A stretch of DNA of 64,000 nt. It comes from Chaenocephalus aceratus. Its lineage: Eukaryota; Chordata; Actinopteri; Perciformes; Channichthyidae. Both the position numbers and the translations under genes were made by a program. The notes below the pieces were generated by a model. It did no database searches. It was not told the DNA's origin and saw only the letters and a program-made list of their open reading frames with translations. The DNA lies in contig CM043800.1 of assembly GCA_023974075.1 (NCBI GenBank), positions 34,806,459-34,870,458 of the forward strand. Reading direction: 5' to 3'. Of this stretch, positions 1 through 12,480 are shown in pieces; the first letter of the stretch is position 1; every line of letters starts with the position of its first letter.

Positions 1-2342
1 CTTGCTTATTGTCCGAGGAGATAACAAGAATGTTGTGACATGTCATATGACTTCATACATACATGACATGAAAGTTATCCTGAAGAGTCACTGGGTTACT
101 TGACATGGAAACTTTATTAATAAAAACTCAAGACTTTTCACAAAAAAACGGTGTAATTTTAAGGTTACCTATTATGCTAATTCCACTTTTCATGTCATTT
201 ATACAGAAATATGTGTTCCTTGTAAAGAGATTCTGAAAGTTTTAGAAAAAAAGTTTTTGTCCTGATCCATTTATATGAAAATGAGCTGATCAGAATTCGG
301 CCAATTTGTTATGTCACAACAGTTTTGTTCGGTTGTGCAACCATTAGCCAATCACCAACCAAGTTAACGCCCGCCCACCTTATCACCTGAATCTCCTCCT
401 TGAGCACCATTGTGTTTTTTTAACACAGGGGTGTGGGGAGTGGCACTTCATTTGCTTCAACCTGTTAATTTGCTTTAACCTGTTTTTCAGGCTCAAAATG
501 ACATTCCCAGAACAATTGACTGTATCTTCACTTCTAAAAGGTGTAAATTAATAAGCTTTTTTCTCAAAGCAATGATAAACCTGTGAGTTGGATGTAGAAA
601 AGTCAGAATCAATATAGATGTTTTTATTTTAAAGTAAATTCAGATTGAACATAGTAAAACATTTTAAATGTTCAAAAGAAAAACATTACTTATAGTGAAT
701 ACCACCCTTGAATGATGGGATAGTAGACTAAAAGCTTTAGGAATCCAAACTATACATATAATAAGTACCCTGTATCAAGATTGATGCAAAAAAAAAACAC
801 TTCCAACCCTACCGATTTGGGCGGTAGTCTACCGCTTTTGACATATTTCTACCGCCTATCGACTTAGCTGGCTTTCCCTACCGATTTTCAATCTTCCCAA
901 ACTATAACAAATAAAAATGACACTCCATAGACACTGGACTTGACTTTAGGCGGACACCGTTTGCAGCGTGTCTGTGATCGCATCATACAAACAGTCCTCT
1001 GTGTTTCTGAAAGAGAAACAACGTGCAGACCGGGGGTGACGCTGCGGGAAAGGCAGCGTTATCCCCGACGAGGCATTTGAGTCCTGCAGGATTTCCCCGT
1101 TAATATCAGTGTCTCGAAAACACATGTTGGCGACTGAAAGACATCCAGTGTTTGGTCTTTTCCGGAAGCATCCTCAACTGAAAGAGGACCACACACAAAA
1201 TATAATACCATTTTGAGATTTGGGGATATTTATCTCCCATTCTTTCACTTTTTCAACACCAAACATGTCGTTAATGTCTCTGTTTAGTGAACTACAGCAA
1301 TCCGAAAGCCTGTACATTAATTATATCACACTTTATCAGTAGACAAATGCAGGAAATGACTTTTTTAATGCAGTATTTTATGATATATCGCGCAACACAA
1401 AGATATTTCGCTCTGTGCAAACCTTTGACTCTAATATGTCATCAACATGAAACAAGAATATGAACCTGGCTTTATCCAATGTTCACACAAGAGTTCTACA
1501 TCCTGACACATCCTTCATCTACACTGTCTCAACTGAAAGAGGATCAGAAGCACATTAAAAATATAATAAAATGTGGAGAATTTGGGATATTTATCTCCCA
1601 TTATTTTACTTTTCGGGCATTTTATAGACCAGACATGTCGTTGATGTCACTGTTTACCAAACTACCACTTTTTCTGAAAAATGCATATAATGATGGTTTA
1701 TACATCTAATTACTGGGGTTCCATTTCTTCTGATTACCTAATTTGGGTGTGCACATTTGAGCGTGCAAACCTGGAAAGGTTGGCATGTATCTGGCATCTG
1801 GTTAGCGAGCTATGCTAACGAATATAAGAAGCTTTTTCTACAACCAGTGAGGCACAACTTTATATGATCATAATAGTTATAAAAAAATGTGAGAAGAAAG
1901 TAAACAGGTATAAAATACTATATGAGAGTAAAACAAAGTTGTTATTAATAAACAAGAATACAGTTTGAAAGGGGAGCGATTTGTAAAATATCGAGAGGAT
2001 GCGCAGCCAGCATGCCCAAAACCGGAAGCTTATTAATTTACCCCTTTTAGAAGTGAAGATATAGTCATTTCTTCTGGGAATGTCATTTTCGAGCCTGAGA
2101 CCTGAAAAACAGGCATGGGGCTTAACAAGTTAAGGTAGTTTATACAAGTGAAACAGTAACATATAAATAAAAAAGGGAGTCATTCTGCAGACCCATTTAA
2201 CATTTCTGTATGAAGTCACGTTTAGATGATACCCTGTGTCTGCATTTACTGCATTGTCTGAATAGTTTTAAAACCTGTTTTTCATTCTTTTGTATAAAAT
2301 ATCAAGTTAATCTGTGACAGCCAAAGCCTCTCATGTTCAGTC
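1..2342. other. Intergenic DNA upstream of meprin copy 1, with repeat remnants
   Basis: No gene was recognised. Positions about 160-420 match, at moderate divergence, the dispersed repeat at 42190-42452 (shared blocks TTTTGTCCTGATCCATTTAT and ATTAGCCAATCACC). Positions about 480-565 are repeated in inverted orientation at about 2025-2115, so ~1.5 kb lies between ~90-bp inverted arms, as in a decayed DNA transposon. Inside it two diverged direct copies (about 1165-1330 and 1505-1710) share CTCAACTGAAAGAGGA and GGGATATTTATCTCCCATT. ORFs here are short and lack family motifs. Confidence 0.5.
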
Positions 2343-5300
2343 AGGGCTCAGACGATCAGGCTGGCAGAGGGTAAACGCAGATGAGCACTTTCTGTCTTCT
2401 TTAAATACAAATTAATCAAACTTATCATTTATTTATTGATTAATTTAAAGAAAAACAAGCTATTGTTTAAATTAGTTGAGCAATATATTCTCATTATAAT
2501 ATTTAAACAACATATATATATTGTGGCATTTTTTACGTGTATTCATATATCTCTGTGCATAGTTTAGGTTTGTTCTAAGACAAAAGGATGAAAGGCTACA
2601 TTTTCCTTGTTGTGACCGTGATATTTTTATTATCATTCTCACGAAAAACGGTAAGAGTTACTTTATTGTTCTATTTTCTGTCAAATCATGATGTATTTCA
2701 TACTGCAGTGTTTCATTTCGTAAAGTTTATAGCAGGAATTAATTACTTAAGGGTACCTGTTTCCCAAAAAAACTATCATTAGATAGAATACAATAACGTT
2801 ATTTGTATTTCATGTTGTACATAACATATTATATTACTACATCTGTTAATATGATCAAATATCTTTGTTCACAGGTCGGAACATTGATAGTGGGTAAGTT
2901 TTATTCGTTTATTTGATCAAATATAACTAGTATAATCATATAATTCATCAATGTTACTTTATATGTCAACCTCTCAACTTTTTTAGACATTGGTGACGAC
3001 AAGAGCATTGAAGAGGCAAACAAGGGTAAAGTCAAATATCTTCATATCATTCAATGGACCTGTGTTAATATTGCTGTTTTCACGTTCATACTTAACTGCA
3101 GCACCTTTCTTTGTTTAAAAACACAATCCTTTTATGCTTTCTCTTAGATTTGTTACAGGATGATATCCTGGAGGTTGGTTTTTTTTGTTGTAAATTAAGA
3201 AATTGAAACTTGGTTTATATGATTATTTTCCGTCACCCATTACATTTCTTGTAAATCTTCTTAGACACCACCAACAACGCAGAGGAGTGCCATTACGAAT
3301 GGGGACCAACTGTGGACATCTCCAGTCCCATACGTTTTGGACAAAGGCCTTGGTAAATATAATTGTTCCTGCATTAACCAAAACATGTGTCTTTGGTAGA
3401 GAGACAAGCTATGAGCCATGTTAGGGAGTTTGTTAAATATGTTATATCATTGACCTAACCAGTTTATTGGAGTCAGTTCCTGGGAGATAAGAACCAGATA
3501 GCAGCAGCACATTGTCGTGAACAAAGCTGCTTTGCCATGATCTTCATCATTAAAGGCGTCCACCAGAGCATACATATTCCAGTAATGTTCCCAGGAAAGA
3601 AAACGCCACCTAAACTATGCATTCATATTATAATTTACTTGTTCTTCTTCTATTTTAAAAATTCCCATGAACAATGGCAGAGATGAATGCTAAAGGAGTC
3701 ATCCTGAAAGCCTTTGACCAGTTCAGGTTGAAGTCATGTATTGACTTCAAACCAAGGGACTCTGAGGAGTATTACATCCACGTCCAGAAGTTAAATGGGT
3801 ATGTTTATTTTGTTCTGTCTTTACCATTCCTTTCTTGTTAGCTTCTTTGTCCACAAAAAGTTACTCAACATTAGATCATTTCATAAGTATGTGGATGACC
3901 ATATTTTGCTTCTGGATGTAAATGAGCTGCTGTGATTTAGGGGCATGTTTGATCAAATATATGTCTTTATTTTTTCTACAGACGGTTCCTATACGCATAT
4001 TTTTTATATTCACTATGAATGCTTTTGATAAACGAGGCCTGGTAAGGTCAGTCAAAATGCTGTTGCTGATGCTCTTTCTCATTTTAGATGTTCTTCATAT
4101 ATTGGGAAAGTAATATCCAACGGACAGAACATCTCAATCGGGTCTCACTGTGATTCCATCTCAACGATTGAACATGAGTTCCTCCATGCTTTGGGCTTCT
4201 ACCATGAACAGTCCAGATCTGACAGAGATGATTATGTGACCATTGTTAACGAGAACATCCGAGAAGGTTTGTTAAAGACCCTCATTAAACATGCCTCTTC
4301 TTTATATGTACAGGATTATATCAAGGTATATAAAGGACCTACAATGAGTTGGAAATAATTAAGTTATTAGAATAATTAGTCCATAAACATATCATCAATA
4401 TTTTTGTCGAAATACAGACGGTATAATCAAAAGTATTTCAAATATAAATATATCGATTGGTGGCAAGATAAATGCTGCTGAAAATAAAACAATGAATACA
4501 TAACATTATTCCAAACAATCTTCTTCATATCTTAATAAGTTTAAACAAATAATGGTTGGCTTTTTTATGTCTTTTTCTAGGCCGAGAGGGTAATTTTGAC
4601 AAACAAAGCAATGAAACCACCACCACCCAGGGAGTCCCGTACGACTTCTGGTCAGTGATGCACTACAGCAAAGGTTCTTTCAGCAATGGCAACGGGTCAA
4701 CAATTATAACCAAAGACCCAAAGTTCCAGGATGTGATTGGTCAAAGACTGGATTTGAGTCCCAAAGACGCTCTGGAGCTGAACCTCCTCTACAAATGCAG
4801 TAAGTGTAAGTGTAAAGTTGGTGGAGATATAATAATGCTATTTGCAGCCCAACAGGTTTTCAAGGGGCATTTGAATGAACTCAGGAACTTTACCTGGGTA
4901 CAATTATAATTGACTACAGCACAAGCTCGAACTAAAGCTATTCTTCAATAATTCTTATCAAAAGCCAGATAAGAGCTTACTTAATGACTCCTGTGAACCT
5001 GTATAAGGCCATTTGGTTGCAGTTTGTGTATCAAAACATTGAACTTCAAACTTAAAGGTTTACTCAATATTAAATGACTACCCACAAAAACCTTTAACAA
5101 ATCGGAATCAGTCTTATTTTGATTTGATACCCTACATTCAACCAAGAGTCCGCAACCCATTGTTCTCTATCTTATTCTACAGAATCAACCATTGCATTTC
5201 AGATGCAATGCAGCTTCCCCGATGAGACAATGTGTCAAATGACTAGCTGTTCACAGAGTGGGCTTGGCTGGGACATGGTAACAAATGTTACAGAAGGTCC

Positions 5301-8300
5301 TATGTCTGACCACACCAATCTACCCAGTGGCAGTGGTGAACAAGGTAAGATTTTTAAATCTAACATTGCATTTGTGTACTTTAAAACTTTCCCTGACAAT
5401 GAATTACAAATATGTACTATTCCTATCCAACTTTCTTATTCCACCCCCCCATAATGTCATGTTATCTTTGAACTGTTGAATATATTATCAAGTATCCCCA
5501 CAAAAAATTATTACAAACACAAATATATAACTCCTTATTTTTTGGACAATACACATTCTAGGTGAAGATGCGGGTTACTTCATGCATGTTAGCACGGCAT
5601 CAGGTGAGGAGGGAGACTCGGCCTGGCTGGAGACCCACAGGATGAGTCTCAATAGGGAGCATCATGAACAGTGTCTCCAGTTCTACTATTACCACAGTGG
5701 GAACATGTCAGACCACCTCAACATCTGGATCAGAGAGTTTCAGGATGAATTGGACCTCAAGGGAACCCTACGCCTCATGGGACAGATTGATGGTAATCAT
5801 CCTCGAGAAATATAACATTTAATTATCTTGTGTTTATATATATATGCAATTCAGACATTGCAAAATTATTCTTCCAGGTGAACCAACAAACTACTGGAAG
5901 CTCCATCATGTTTCCCTGAATGCCACCAAGCACTTCCAGGTGGAGTTTGATGTTCGTAAAGGAGCAGGAAGCTCTACAGGCGGCTTCTCAATCGATGACA
6001 TAAATCTGTCAGAGATCGAATGTCCATATGTAACCATGCAGCTTGATGACTTTGAGCAGACTTTGAACTCTATTAGTTTTGGCACCACTATTTACAGCCC
6101 TCGGCAATACTCCAGCGGGGGCTATGCTTATAGGGTTGGGGTTTTGTTGTATAATTCATTTTTCGGATTTTTTGTGCAACTCGTGTCTGGTAAAAATGAT
6201 GACCGGCTGGAGTGGCCTTGCACAGAAAGGCAGTTGACCTTCAAAATGCTGGACCAGAACGCCAACATCCAGCTGCAGATGTCCAAGCAATTTAGTATCA
6301 CCAGTGACCTAAGCACATCCTCTAATGGTAAGTCAAAAGGAACATAAAAGTGTTCAGTATTTATTTATATAAGAAGTTTCTGGTTTGGACCGGCTCTCGT
6401 TATTTAACTGAAATTATCTATTGCTCTCTTTAAACAGGCAGTTATCTGTGGGACAATCCTCGTCTGGATGGATTGCCTTACATAGATGACAATGGTGAAA
6501 CCATCTTTGCCGGAACTATGAATAGCAGAACTCCTTTTTCCTATAAAGATGAATTAAAAACCAGGGAGTTCCTCAAGGGGGGAAGTGTCATTTTCACCTT
6601 TAGCTTCCAAGGCAAGCTGCTTATTTTTCTTTAAATGTTTAAATGTACGCTAAGTTGAAGTATGGCACATAATTACCCAAGTTGTTTTCTTTTCTAGATA
6701 TCACTGCTCTCATCAATGGAAGTGCTCTGCCAATTCCTCAAGTTGGAGAAGTGAATATTAAATATCCTCCTAAAGAGCTGAAAGAAGACCCTTGTTCTTC
6801 ACGGTAGGACATTGTGTTATCATTTTTCAACACTAAAACCACTTGTTATTGTCAAAACAGAACTTTTGAGTTTCTTTGGAAAAACATAGGAGTTTAATAT
6901 GTCTTTCAAATGATGCCATATATACATATTTCTTTTTTTAAATGAAGCAATTTGATTTATATACACCTTTCTAATTATTATATGCATTTTACAGCTTCAA
7001 ACCCCTTGAGCCTCCAAGAACCACCGATGACAGGTATTTATATTGACTCACACAGTATAGATGAAAAACCTTGTAAGCCATAAAAACAGTGGACTTTGAA
7101 AGCTTAATTTGATGCTGTTGAGACTACTTCCACTTGTTACAAAATACGGTTTTGTATTTTTTATGTGTCTAAAATCTTCATATCTTAATTCATCCATTCC
7201 TTTTTTCCGGCTTCAGCACGTCTGGCTTCTCTCCTGGTTTGCTGTGTTCTCCTGTCCTCACCCTCGTGCTAGCGGCGATACTTTTGATACCTTGAAGCAC
7301 ATCTCGCCTGTGAGCCTGTGACTTAAGATTTTCATCATCATAACTACACTGTAGTTATGTACGTATGACTAATAAAAGCCTTGAACCTTGAACCTCAGCT
7401 CATGAAGGGACCCGTAATGCAAAGTTATTCAGCTGTTTTACATGTACGTTTACGTTTTACGTTTCTTTTGTTGTTTTCTTTCTCTCGTTTTTTCTCTAGT
7501 TATATACACAGATCAAAAATGGGTAACTCAAAAGGGTAAAACAAATATTGGTTACACCTGTATCACATTTTACAACAGCTTATGTGAAAGTCAATGAAAT
7601 GCCTGAACAGAGTTGATGATGTTGTGACAATATATTTGTTATTGTGATCATGTCTGTCCGGGTCAAACTGATGATTGGGAGTTGATTATTATAACCATGT
7701 TTTATTTTCTAGGTCCTCCTTCCTCATGGAAATGAACTCTTACATTGACATTATTTGCACAGAATTTTTTTATTGTTGGCATTATTGATTGTTTTGAAAT
7801 AGTTAAAAATGATTTTCAAATGTATGTAATAATTGAATTACTGAGCTCTGCCGGTAGTTTTAGTGCTTCAGTCATTTTATAACAGGCCTGAAAACAAACT
7901 GCAGGCTATCAATCCCTAATATCAAAATACAATTCAAATATATCCTTCTTTGTTCATATGTTATAATGTTCGAAAGACCTAGGACATTAATTAAACAGAA
8001 TTGTATGGGAATTATTGTGTTCCCATACAAGCTTTTTGATCCATGAAGTTGATCAGTTTAACCACAGTTTTGTTATTATCTTTTCTGCTTTGAATTCTTA
8101 TGGAAGTGTATTCAAATAAATTAGAAATATAAGATTCAGTGCTTTTATAACTGAGGAAAGTTTAAGTGTGAGCCTTTATTTGTGTGCGAAGTGGTTGTTA
8201 GTTCACAACATTAGCATTTCTGAGAATATATAAATGTGTGCAACGACAGGGTTTGGGTCGTGTTAGTTAGACAATGCTTGTTAGTATTTTGGATTGTAAA

Positions 8301-8497
8301 AGCGTATGTAGAAAATAAAAACTCACCGAGTGGAAGGCAGTCTTCTTTCTCTATCACTTGGTCCACATATCACATTTATCAGGTGCCAGTCGGAAAATGA
8401 ACAGATCTCTTTTGGCCACTTGATAGCAGCAGACATAGGCAAAACAATGAATTGGACACAATCAACACTTAAGTTGATTTGGTTAACTTGCTAGGTG
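2343..8497 (+). repeat. Segmental duplication, left copy (meprin gene plus flanks)
   Basis: A 6.2-kb block that recurs at 23769-34666, where it is expanded by insertions. Exons, introns and flanks all align closely, which indicates a recent tandem duplication rather than retroposition. The left breakpoint is at AGGGCTCAGACGATCAGG (2343 and 23769). The right breakpoint follows GATTAACTTGCTAGGTG or its near match (8497 and 34666). The spacer between the copies is almost entirely transposon and minisatellite DNA. Confidence 0.85.
2588..7295 (+). CDS. Meprin-like astacin metalloprotease (copy 1, intact)
   Basis: Secreted or surface zinc endopeptidase of the astacin/meprin family. Exons: 2588-2650, 2875-2893, 2987-3025, 3148-3173, 3265-3352, 3681-3798, 4088-4266, 4581-4799, 5183-5344, 5562-5792, 5878-6327, 6438-6611, 6698-6803, 6995-7033 and 7217-7295; total 1992 nt, 663 aa, in frame throughout. 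Signal peptide about 1-18, short propeptide, then the astacin domain. The zinc site [12 protein letters not shown] is at 147-158 (ligands H147, H151, H157; catalytic E148) and the Met-turn SVMHY at 202-206. A MAM domain follows (about 255-431) and a MATH/TRAF domain (about 432-600). The intron after exon 12 has a GC donor (GCAAGC); the exon 7 donor, GTTTGT, is weak. No EGF-like module is seen. The protein ends in a short hydrophobic tail, [12 protein letters not shown], that may be a GPI signal. It could be annotated meprin A subunit alpha- or beta-like; the subtype is uncertain. Confidence 0.9.
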
Positions 8498-8590
8498 TAG
8501 GGGGGAAAGGACAAGGGATAGAGGGATGAAGGGATGTCTGAATGTCAGGATGAAAGGATAAGGTATGGAGGGATAAGGGATGAAGGAATT
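7296..8590. other. 3' flank of meprin copy 1
   Basis: A polyadenylation signal AATAAA lies at about 7371, beside a CCTTGAACCTTGAACC run that resembles a retroelement tail. Two exon-like pieces preceded by pyrimidine tracts and TAG (about 7501 and 7713) are conserved in copy 2 and could be alternative 3' exons, but no frame extends the protein convincingly. From 8498 the sequence leaves the duplication and becomes an AGGGATGAAGG-rich purine stretch (about 8500-8590). Confidence 0.4.
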
Positions 8591-8833
8591 AAGGTACAGG
8601 TGTGTACCGAAGTGTACCGAACGAATATAACGTTAAACGTAAAAAATTGAGAGCGTGAACAACTTTTTGGAAGTAATCTCAGGTGCTGCGTCGCAGCATT
8701 CAGTGTAATTTGCTCACATTGGGTTCAACGCATCATAGAGCGACCAAGTCATTTAATTGGACAAGAGGCATACTATAAGAGCTGGTCACAGGGATGCATT
8801 CACATTTAGTCAGTAATTTGAAGAACTGTCGAA

Positions 8834-9360
8834 ATGGCGAACGCAGGTAAAGTTGAGCTCGAAAATCCTCCAGCATCATTGAAGTCTCCAGGTTTGGAAA
8901 CATTTTGGTTTCACAGTTACGTACAAGGATGACGGACAAAGACAGGTGGACCGAACCAAAGCTGTTTGGCATTGTTCAACTAAAATTGGTTACACGGCTG
9001 GCAATACATCAAACTTGCACACTCATTTGAAAAGGCATCACCCGAACGTGAATATCACTGGTACCAAAAGAAAAAAAAATTATTGAAGTGCAAACCCAAC
9101 TCCCACTAGCATTTGAGCCTCCACCACTCGCAACAAGTTCAGACCGAGCCAAAGCTTTTACAAACGCCAAATATCCTTATGTTTCCATGTTAGCAAAACG
9201 CTACCTGGCTGTATCTGCTACCTCTGTCCCTAGCGAGAGGGTGTTCTCCACAGCAGGAGACATTGTTAGTGCCAGCAGATCTTCCCTTTCGGCAAGCAAT
9301 GTAGAACAGTTAATTTTTCTTAAAAAAAAGCATGAAAATACAATGACAAGCAAGTCCTAA
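8834..9360 (+). pseudogene. hAT transposase fragment (BED finger plus dimerisation domain)
   Basis: A broken transposase. The N-terminal BED-type zinc finger keeps the HxxxxH end (HTHLKRHH) but has W in place of an expected Cys in AVWHCS. One frameshift lies at about 8890. The catalytic RNase-H fold is missing. The C-terminal ~90 residues (9088-9360) are an open frame with the hallmark SVPSERVFS motif of the hAT dimerisation region. It is unlikely to be functional. Confidence 0.7.
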
Positions 9361-9645
9361 TGTCAATCTGGCTGCTTAGGTACTAGTACAATACAGTTAA
9401 AATGCAGATTATTTCAGTTCATCGAAATGCTGCACCTTAATGTTTATTTTATTATATTTTGTATTTATTTGAGTGAATATTCACAATTTAATAATAAATA
9501 AAAACCCAAAACTAATATTTTATGTTTTGTGAGTAGCCTACTAGTACAGTAAAGTTCAAATACAGATTATTTCAGTTCATCAAAATGTTGCACCTTAATG
9601 TCTATTTTATTATATGTTGTATTTATTTGAGTGAATACTCGCAGG

Positions 9646-11640
9646 TGGCGAAAAACAAATCTCCAGGTTCACTTTGAAATCTATAAAGAGAGACTTGGTC
9701 TTTATCATTTGGAATTGAAAAACGCACGACAATAGTTCTTCTCTGACATCATTACCAAAAACAAAAACAACGCACGTGCCTTGTTTGCTACCGTCGACAG
9801 ACTAACTAACTAGCCTCTGCATCAGGAACAGCAAATGTGTTGTCTTTGTGTCCAACTAATATCAATTCAAACACCATGACACAATTCCATCAGATTAATG
9901 ATAAAAACCTAGAGGACATTATACAACTTCTGAAGTCCTCTTCCTGCTGCCTTGATATTATTCCAACAGGATTTTTCAAAGATGTTTTGCCTTGCATGGC
10001 CTCAGATCTACTTCATATAGTAAACAAATCTCTTCACTCAGGTATTTTCCCACAGGCCCTGAAAACTGCGGTCATTAAACCGCTCTTAAAAAAGAATAAT
10101 CTAGATGCTTCAGTAATGAACAATTACAGGCCCATATCAAACCTCCCATTTCTAGGTAAAATCATTGAAAAGGTTGTTTTTCAACAGTTGAGTAATTTCT
10201 TGCATTTAAATAACTGTTTTGATGTGTTCCAGTCAGGCTTTCGTCCAAACCACAGCACTGAGACTGCTCTTGTAAAGGTCTTTAATGACATCCACTTAAA
10301 CACAGACAGTGGCAGAACTTCAGTGTTAGTATTATTAGATCTCAGTGCTTCGTTTGACACTGTTGACGACAACATATTACTAGACCGACTGGAAAACTGG
10401 GTGGGACTTTCGGAAACAGTTCTAAATTGGTTTGAATCCTACTTAAAGGACAGAAACAACTTTGTTTCTATAGGTAAATACACATCTGAGTTGACAAATA
10501 TGACATGTGGGGTACCTCAAGGCTCCATCTTGGGGCCTCTTCTCTTTAACGTCTACATGCTACCACTGGCTCAGATAATTAAGAACAACAAAATAAGTTA
10601 CCATAGCTATGCGGACGACACACACATTTACATAACAATTTCACCAGGAGACTATGCTCCAATTCAAACACTGAGTAAGTGCATTGAACAAATCAATGAC
10701 TGGATGTGTCAGAACTTTCTCCAAGTAAACAAAGATAAAACTGAGGTAATGGTTTTTGGAGCCAAGGCAGAACGTATAAAAGTGAGCGCTGAGCTTCAGT
10801 CTGCAATGTTCAAAACAACAGATAAAGCCAGAAATCTAGGTGTAGTCATGAACTCTGACCTGAGTTTCAACAGTCACATTAAAACAGTTACTAAATCAGC
10901 CTACTATCACCTAAAGAATATATCTAGGATTAAAAGACTAATGTCACAGTATGATTTGGAAAAACTTGTCCATGCTTTTATCTTCAGTAGACTCGACTAC
11001 TGAAATGGTGTCTTCACAGGTCTCACTAAAACATCTATTAGAAAGCTGCAGCTGATTCAGAACGCCGCTGCTCGAGTCCTCACTAACACTAAGAAAGTGG
11101 ATCACATCACTCCTGTTCTGAAGTATTTACACTGGCTTCCTGTGTGTCAAAGAATAGATTTCAAAATACTGCTGCTGATTTATAAAGCACTGAATGGTTT
11201 AGGCCCAAAATACATTTCTGACCTCCTGCTAAATTATGAACCATCCATATCTCTCAGGTCTTCAGGGACTGGTCAACTTTCTGTCCCCAGATTCAGAACT
11301 AAACATGGTAAAGCAGCGTTCAGTTATTATGCTCCAAATATCTGGAACAAATTCCCTGAAACCTGCAGGTCCGCTGCAACTCCTACTACTTTTAAATCCA
11401 GGCTGAAGACTTTTCTTTTTGTCGCTGCTTTTAATTGAACTATTCATATCTTAGACTGCACGGTAACTTTTATCCATGTATTTTTTCTTTTAATATTTAT
11501 TTTATTAGCTTTTCTTTTTAATGACTGATTTTAAATGCCATTTTCTTAATGTCTTTCATTTTTTGTAAAGCACTTTGAATTGCCTTGTGTTGAAAAGTGC
11601 TATATAAATAAACTTGCCTTGCCTTGCCTTGCCTTACTTT
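9646..11640 (+). mobile_element. 5'-truncated non-LTR retrotransposon (L2/CR1-like)
   Basis: Reverse transcriptase ORF 9837-11438 with RT blocks NNYRPISNLPFLGKIIE, QSGFRPNHSTETAL, GVPQGSILGPLLFN and the catalytic YADD box (SYADDTHIY). The frame continues to the C-terminal HWLPVCQRIDFKIL and LKTFLF motifs. One in-frame TGA at 11001-11003 sits where related copies in this window read SRLDYCN, so Cys has become stop. The endonuclease domain is missing. The 3' end is a CTTGC pentanucleotide run (about 11613-11636), a tail type usual for this clade. It is inserted in the hAT remnant. Clade assignment is by motif only. Confidence 0.85.
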
Positions 11641-11789
11641 ATTCAAAGTTTAATAATAATTAAAAATCCCCAAAAAATATTTTATGTTTTGTGATAATGT
11701 TTTCTGCTGTACCGAAAACATACCGAACCGTGACCTAAAAACCGAGGTACGTACCGCACCAAAATGTTTGTGAACCGTTACACCTCTAA

Positions 11790-12480
11790 TAGGGGTGTAA
11801 CGGTTCACAGAAGTCACGGTTCGGATCGTACCTCGGTTTGGGGGTCACGGTTTGGTACGGGTTCGGTACAACAAGAAAAAGCAAAAACGCAAGTCCCAAA
11901 TGTATCTTTCCAGGTTTGTTGTTATTTATTTTTTAACAGTAGTGCAAGTTTCAGTTTAAAAATAAGGAACTCTAACATTTTGAATAATTAACTGTATTAA
12001 ACAGTTAAAAACAAACCATACACAGTACACTCAGATGGCCATATAATCTATAATGGCTGATGTCAAACAAAAAGGTTTCATCAAGCTGTAAAACTAAAAA
12101 GAATGTCTTATAAATATTACATCATAAATAATAAGAAAGCGTTTCAAGAGCGCATAGTCATTGAAAAACATATGCCAAAAGCTTCCGTTATTAATTTTTT
12201 TCTCACGGCTTTCCTGTCTATTGGTTTATTAAAAACAGCGGGGATAAGCTGTTGATAAGCTGTTGAACTGCTGTTGTCTTTTGCCGGGCTCCGGTGATTG
12301 GCAAATCTGGGTGAAGGAATGCTCCGGTTTTGGGACAAAATTAACATGGGATCACTCCGGTCATTGTACGTACTTCGTCTCACTGGAATATTAACGGTCA
12401 GATTGAATACAACATCGACCCAATTTCTCCGGTCAATGACGGGAGAGTTTTGAAAGTGACAAAACACTGTTCCATACATT
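11790..12480 (-). mobile_element. Second hAT fragment, abutting the first terminus to terminus
   Basis: It begins AGGGGTGTAACGGTTCAC and runs through ACGGTTCGG-rich subterminal DNA. About 11900-12300 is the reverse complement of 27640-28184, the complete hAT element inserted in meprin copy 2 (shared: the TTTTGCCGGGCTCCGGTGAT block at about 12280). The far end beyond about 12300 is diverged or truncated, so the boundary at 12480 is approximate. Confidence 0.65.

Larger units (their letters stand above)
8591..11789 (+). mobile_element. hAT element remnant, internally deleted and split by a LINE
   Basis: From 8834 a short ORF (MANAGKVELENPP) shifts frame near 8890 into a BED zinc-finger-like stretch (KVWKHFGF, then GYTAGNTSNLHTHLKRHHP, to about 9085). 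The next segment, 9088-9360, is the hAT C-terminal dimerisation domain (SVPSERVFSTAGDIVS and SNVEQLIFL). The catalytic middle is absent, so this is a deletion derivative. A ~160-bp tandem duplication (about 9378-9540 and 9541-9645) follows. A LINE then interrupts it, and the 3' end with GGTTCG-rich subterminal sequence resumes at about 11640. Its right terminus abuts a second hAT end at 11790. Confidence 0.7.

Noticed and set aside
3982..4060. Possible extra meprin exon (after TTTTTCTACAG) reading DGSYTH..., present in both copies
   Set aside because: Skipping it gives a continuous astacin domain (LNG joined to CSSYIG) in correct phase; including it breaks the frame.
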